Assembly: GCA_020846535.1 (NCBI GenBank)
Contig: JADLDR010000033.1
Span: 33,554 to 97,553, forward strand
Length of the DNA: 64,000 bases
Reading direction: 5' to 3'
From: Armatimonadota bacterium
GTDB taxonomy: Bacteria > Armatimonadota > JADLDR01
Every line of letters begins with the position of its first letter. Within the stretch, counting starts at the first letter, position 1. The position numbers and the translations under genes were made by a program. The notes under the pieces were generated by a model. It searched no databases. It had not been told where the DNA came from and saw only the letters and a program-made list of their open reading frames with translations. Of this stretch, positions 61,142 through 64,000 are shown piece by piece.

Positions 61142-63739
61142 TTATCTTGCTTGCGGAGTTTCTGCTTTCGCTTTTAAGGGAGGCTTTTGCGGCCTGGAAA
61201 CCATCTCCGCAATGACCAGCCCTTTCTCCGGAACTTCTACCTGGAACGGTCGGCCTGCGGCGGTTTGGATCACCTTCTCTTTATCGATCAGCTTGCCGGC
61301 GGCGTCGTAGCGATAGAGGCGTACCTGGGCGGGGCGGCCCGGCCAGCGGAAGCTGCCGGAGGCGGAGGTGATCAGGCGCTCGTCACCCAGGACGGCTCCA
61401 GGGCGAATCTCGCGAATCGTGAGGGGGTAGAGCTTGCAGACGAAATTATCCGCGCCTTCCAGGAGAAGGTTGACCGCTATCGGCGAGTAGACGCATCCCA
61501 CCGAGAGGCAGGATTTCACGGACTCGAAGACGCCCGCAAGGGTTTTCTCGTCCCCCATGTTGCCAAGGATAAGCGGGGTCGGGTTCAGGTGGGCGTTGGA
61601 CATCCACGGATGGCCGTTGCCTCCTTCCACGAAGCGGGCATACGGAAGCGAGGTGATGCTCCGCAGGGAAGCGGCCCCGTTCGCCAGGAAGATCTTACCC
61701 CGCGTATGCACTTCCCGGATCGCCTGCGCCTGCGCCGATTCGGTGGTATGGGCATTATCGGATTTGAGGCGTACGATATTGCCCTCGCCGTCCAGGTCCG
61801 CCGAATAGCCGTCCCACCGGCTGTAGTCGTAGCGGCTGTATTCGCGGCGCGTGTAGCCCCAGCTGAACTCATCGCTGTAGATGCCGTCACTGCCGTATTC
61901 ATCCATGCTGCGCCGCATGTTCCTGAGAATCTCGCCCAGATAGCGCGATCCGGGGCGCGGCACGAAGTAGAGAACGCCCCAGTCTTTATCGATCATATCG
62001 CCGACCCACGCCCGGCTGTAGCCTGCATCCTCGAAAGGCGCTCCATCCCGGGTGCGGATCGCCTCGGCGGCAATCGGCCAGCGGTCCAGGAGCGGCCTGT
62101 AGACGGCTTCCATCGAAGGGTGGGATAAGTGGATCACCTTCACCTGCGGCAGGGCGCGGTGGATGTCCGCCACCTCTTTGGCGTAGGGCTGTTCGTATCG
62201 AGCGCGGTGCTCGAAGGTCAGGAAGGCTTCCACATCCAGATCGGGGCATTTGCCCGGCGTTCTCGGGGCCTGGGGCGGCAGTTTGGGATACTGCCCGGCC
62301 TGAACGGTACGCGCATCCGGCTCCAGGCGCTGCCACGGGCTGAGAGCCAGGGTAACCGGCCCCAGGTGGCCCAGCGACTTCCGGATGGCTTCCTCGGTCG
62401 TCTTGCCGGGGGCGCGTTCGTAGCCCCAGAAAACGGGCTGCTTCATGGGGATGCCGTTCAGCCCCCAGCGGCTCCGGACGCCGTTGATGAAGCTCCAGTA
62501 GCCGCCGCCGTCCGCGACAGGCGCGATGGAAAGCTCGAAATCCACCGCGGAGCCGGGAGCGAGGGCCAGCGTTTCCGAATAGATCTCCCCCACACCGGCG
62601 CGAGCGCGGAGCCACATGAGGAGCCGGAGCCAGTCGCTTTCCGCCGTCACGCCGAAGCCGTTGCCTGCCGACTGGCGGGACTCCAGAAACGCGGTCGGGT
62701 TCTGGGAGGAGGCGGCAAGGGCGGTGTTCTCGGGGGAGCCAGCCAGCCAGAAGCGGGCGGCCTCCCCTTTGAGAAAAATGCGATGCCGGAAAGGAACCCC
62801 GATGATCTTATCGCCCGTATTTTGCCATTCTTCTTTCCAGACGACAAGCCCGTTTCGGATGGCGATAATGCGGGTCAGTTTGACGGAAGGCCATGAAGCG
62901 GTCACTTTATAGCCGTTCGGCCCCCAGGGTTCGATGGCGAGAGGGCTGGCGAGGGCGGTTTGCGCCGGGAGCGCATCCTCCGCCGCCAGTGCGGGCGGAA
63001 TGGCGGCCTGCATTCCCAGGGCCGTTTCGACGGCAAGCTCAAGGCTGTCCGCCGTTCTGACCGTAAAGCCGCCCGCTTTGCCGACCGCCAGGGTCAGCGG
63101 GCCTTCGGTGAGGGCGTCGGTTATGGGGCCGCGCTGAGGAACGGGCGTGGCAGGCCTGGACAGGGCCGACCTGTCCAGCCATCCGATTTCGATATTTTCG
63201 ATCACCAGGGAACCCATCTCCGGGGAAAAGGGTTGCTGGAGGGTGTTCTGAACCGAAAAGGTATTACCGTCCACACCGCGGGCGATATCGCTGATGTCCA
63301 GGGCGTAGGTGGCTCCCAGTTCATCGCCGGTCATGGCATCTCCGGTTTTCACGTCCGGGGCGAACATGGTCAGGATGGCCGAACCGCTGAAGGCGTGGAA
63401 CTCTCCGGTATGGTCTTTCAGGGTGAATGTCGGCTCCCTGCCCACCATCCGCTCCTCCCCTCCGGCGCTATAGCGACCGATGGGGGCGTCGTTCAGGCGC
63501 AGGGCGGCATGGTAGTTGCACCCGCTCGCCGCCGCCGACTGGCAGACGATCCGGAAGCGCAACACCACCGCCTTTCCCGGCTTTCCGGGAAGCGGGGGAA
63601 GAGGAATTTGCGCCGACCGGGTAGGAGCGATAGCCTGGTTCGAAACGGTAATGGTGTCCTGCAAAGGCAATTTCATCGGATTCTCCGCTGCGGATAAAGA
63701 GGCGGCTGCCATCGCCAGCCAGATAAAACTAAAGCGCAT
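61142..63739 (-). CDS. Large secreted protein, probable glycoside hydrolase-like
   Basis: 865 residues from ATG 63739, chosen because the product then starts with a signal peptide (FIWLAMAAASLSAAENP); the frame is open further upstream without that feature. The N-terminal half is beta-rich (VVLRFRIVCQSAAASGCNY), with a domain resembling polysaccharide-lyase/hydrolase sandwich folds. The C-terminal half looks like a barrel: VKVIHLSHPSMEAVYRPLLD, then DEYGSDGIYSDEFSWGY with acidic residues suited to catalysis, and KIFLANGAAS. It is similar in style to the 1353-residue protein elsewhere in the window. No family was firmly identified. Confidence 0.62.
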   Translation of the reverse strand: MRFSFIWLAMAAASLSAAENPMKLPLQDTITVSNQAIAPTRSAQIPLPPLPGKPGKAVVLRFRIVCQSAAASGCNYHAALRLNDAPIGRYSAGGEERMVGREPTFTLKDHTGEFHAFSGSAILTMFAPDVKTGDAMTGDELGATYALDISDIARGVDGNTFSVQNTLQQPFSPEMGSLVIENIEIGWLDRSALSRPATPVPQRGPITDALTEGPLTLAVGKAGGFTVRTADSLELAVETALGMQAAIPPALAAEDALPAQTALASPLAIEPWGPNGYKVTASWPSVKLTRIIAIRNGLVVWKEEWQNTGDKIIGVPFRHRIFLKGEAARFWLAGSPENTALAASSQNPTAFLESRQSAGNGFGVTAESDWLRLLMWLRARAGVGEIYSETLALAPGSAVDFELSIAPVADGGGYWSFINGVRSRWGLNGIPMKQPVFWGYERAPGKTTEEAIRKSLGHLGPVTLALSPWQRLEPDARTVQAGQYPKLPPQAPRTPGKCPDLDVEAFLTFEHRARYEQPYAKEVADIHRALPQVKVIHLSHPSMEAVYRPLLDRWPIAAEAIRTRDGAPFEDAGYSRAWVGDMIDKDWGVLYFVPRPGSRYLGEILRNMRRSMDEYGSDGIYSDEFSWGYTRREYSRYDYSRWDGYSADLDGEGNIVRLKSDNAHTTESAQAQAIREVHTRGKIFLANGAASLRSITSLPYARFVEGGNGHPWMSNAHLNPTPLILGNMGDEKTLAGVFESVKSCLSVGCVYSPIAVNLLLEGADNFVCKLYPLTIREIRPGAVLGDERLITSASGSFRWPGRPAQVRLYRYDAAGKLIDKEKVIQTAAGRPFQVEVPEKGLVIAEMVSRPQKPPLKAKAETPQAR

Positions 63740-63864
63740 GATGATTTCTCGCATTGAAAACAATGGTGATTGAATGGATATGGGGGACGGTATAAAAGGG
63801 CGACCTACCGGGTCATCCCTACAGGGCACGATAGTTCCGTAGGGGCGACCCGGTGGGCCGCCCC

Positions 63865-64000
63865 TAGCGATCCAGATCAGGGGAAAGCTCCTCCGCTCCT
63901 GGGGGAGGGGGGACCGCTCTCCCCTGGCCCCTCTCCCCGAAACCCAAGGGATGCGCCGGAGCGCCTCCGGGGAGAGGGGGAGAGAGGGTGCGGTACTTGA
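63865..64000. mobile_element. MITE-like element, copy D, cut by window end
   Basis: An inverted copy relative to A-C: the end TAGCGATCCAGATCAGG (63865-63881), then the reverse complement of copy B's right half, including GGATGCGCCGGAGCGCCTCC, which only B and D share. A GGGG...CCCC module (63842-63864) flanks it. The other end lies beyond the window. Confidence 0.7.

Overview
The window is GC-rich DNA (low 60s percent by eye) from an uncultured-looking, probably diderm bacterium. A UBact/Pup-type proteasome system, a type II secretion operon with a secretin, many secreted glycoside hydrolases and the uvrC-rapZ-yvcK cluster together suggest Armatimonadota or a neighbouring candidate phylum. 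That placement is inference; there is no rRNA gene in the window. No tRNA, rRNA, CRISPR array, transposase or phage gene was seen.

Layout. 1-1167 is the 3' end of an M60-like metallopeptidase gene. 2043-8994 is a complete UBact conjugation and proteasome operon (arc, dop, ubact, prcB, prcA, pafA) behind a near-consensus sigma-70 promoter. 9332-17064 is minus-strand accessory material: a frameshifted DUF4038 glycosidase pseudogene, a transglutaminase-like protein, PPK2, a secreted unknown, a gene fragment, a zinc alcohol dehydrogenase and a HisD-like dehydrogenase. 17604-18743 encodes a LolA/DUF2092-like domain fused to a TlpA-like thioredoxin. Its first redox cysteine is replaced by an in-frame TGA followed by a SECIS-like hairpin, so it is a probable selenoprotein. 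An Eis-like acetyltransferase follows. 20159-33373 is a type II secretion operon (gspE, F, G, H, I, J, a GspF-like mini-protein, gspK, a PilM-PilN fusion, a PilO/GspM protein, a GspC/PilP-like protein, gspD) closed by a perfect terminator. 33542-42548 (minus) holds two large secreted proteins related to glycan breakdown, a Gfo/Idh/MocA oxidoreductase and a D-aminoacylase. 42915-50409 (plus) holds an ECF sigma/anti-sigma pair, a secreted glycosidase, a bactofilin-like membrane protein, a small membrane protein and a DUF1800/DUF1501 pair. 50466-56775 (minus) is yvcK, rapZ, a holin-like protein, uvrC and recQ. 56897-63739 (minus) holds an enolase-superfamily enzyme, a GH36-like protein and another large secreted protein.

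How the genes work together. The first operon tags proteins with UBact (PafA), removes the tag (Dop), unfolds tagged substrates (ARC) and degrades them (PrcA/PrcB). The secretion operon is a plausible export route for the many signal-peptide-bearing hydrolases. The sigma/anti-sigma pair may respond to envelope or substrate cues.

Between the genes lie three dispersed repeat families. The first is a MITE-like element of about 251 bp with 18-bp inverted ends and about 22-bp flanking duplications. The second is a two-hairpin repeat found only just upstream of start codons and always in the same orientation as the downstream gene. The third is a 97-bp element placed ahead of two adjacent dehydrogenase genes. 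The selenoprotein and the co-oriented leader repeat are the most unusual features.
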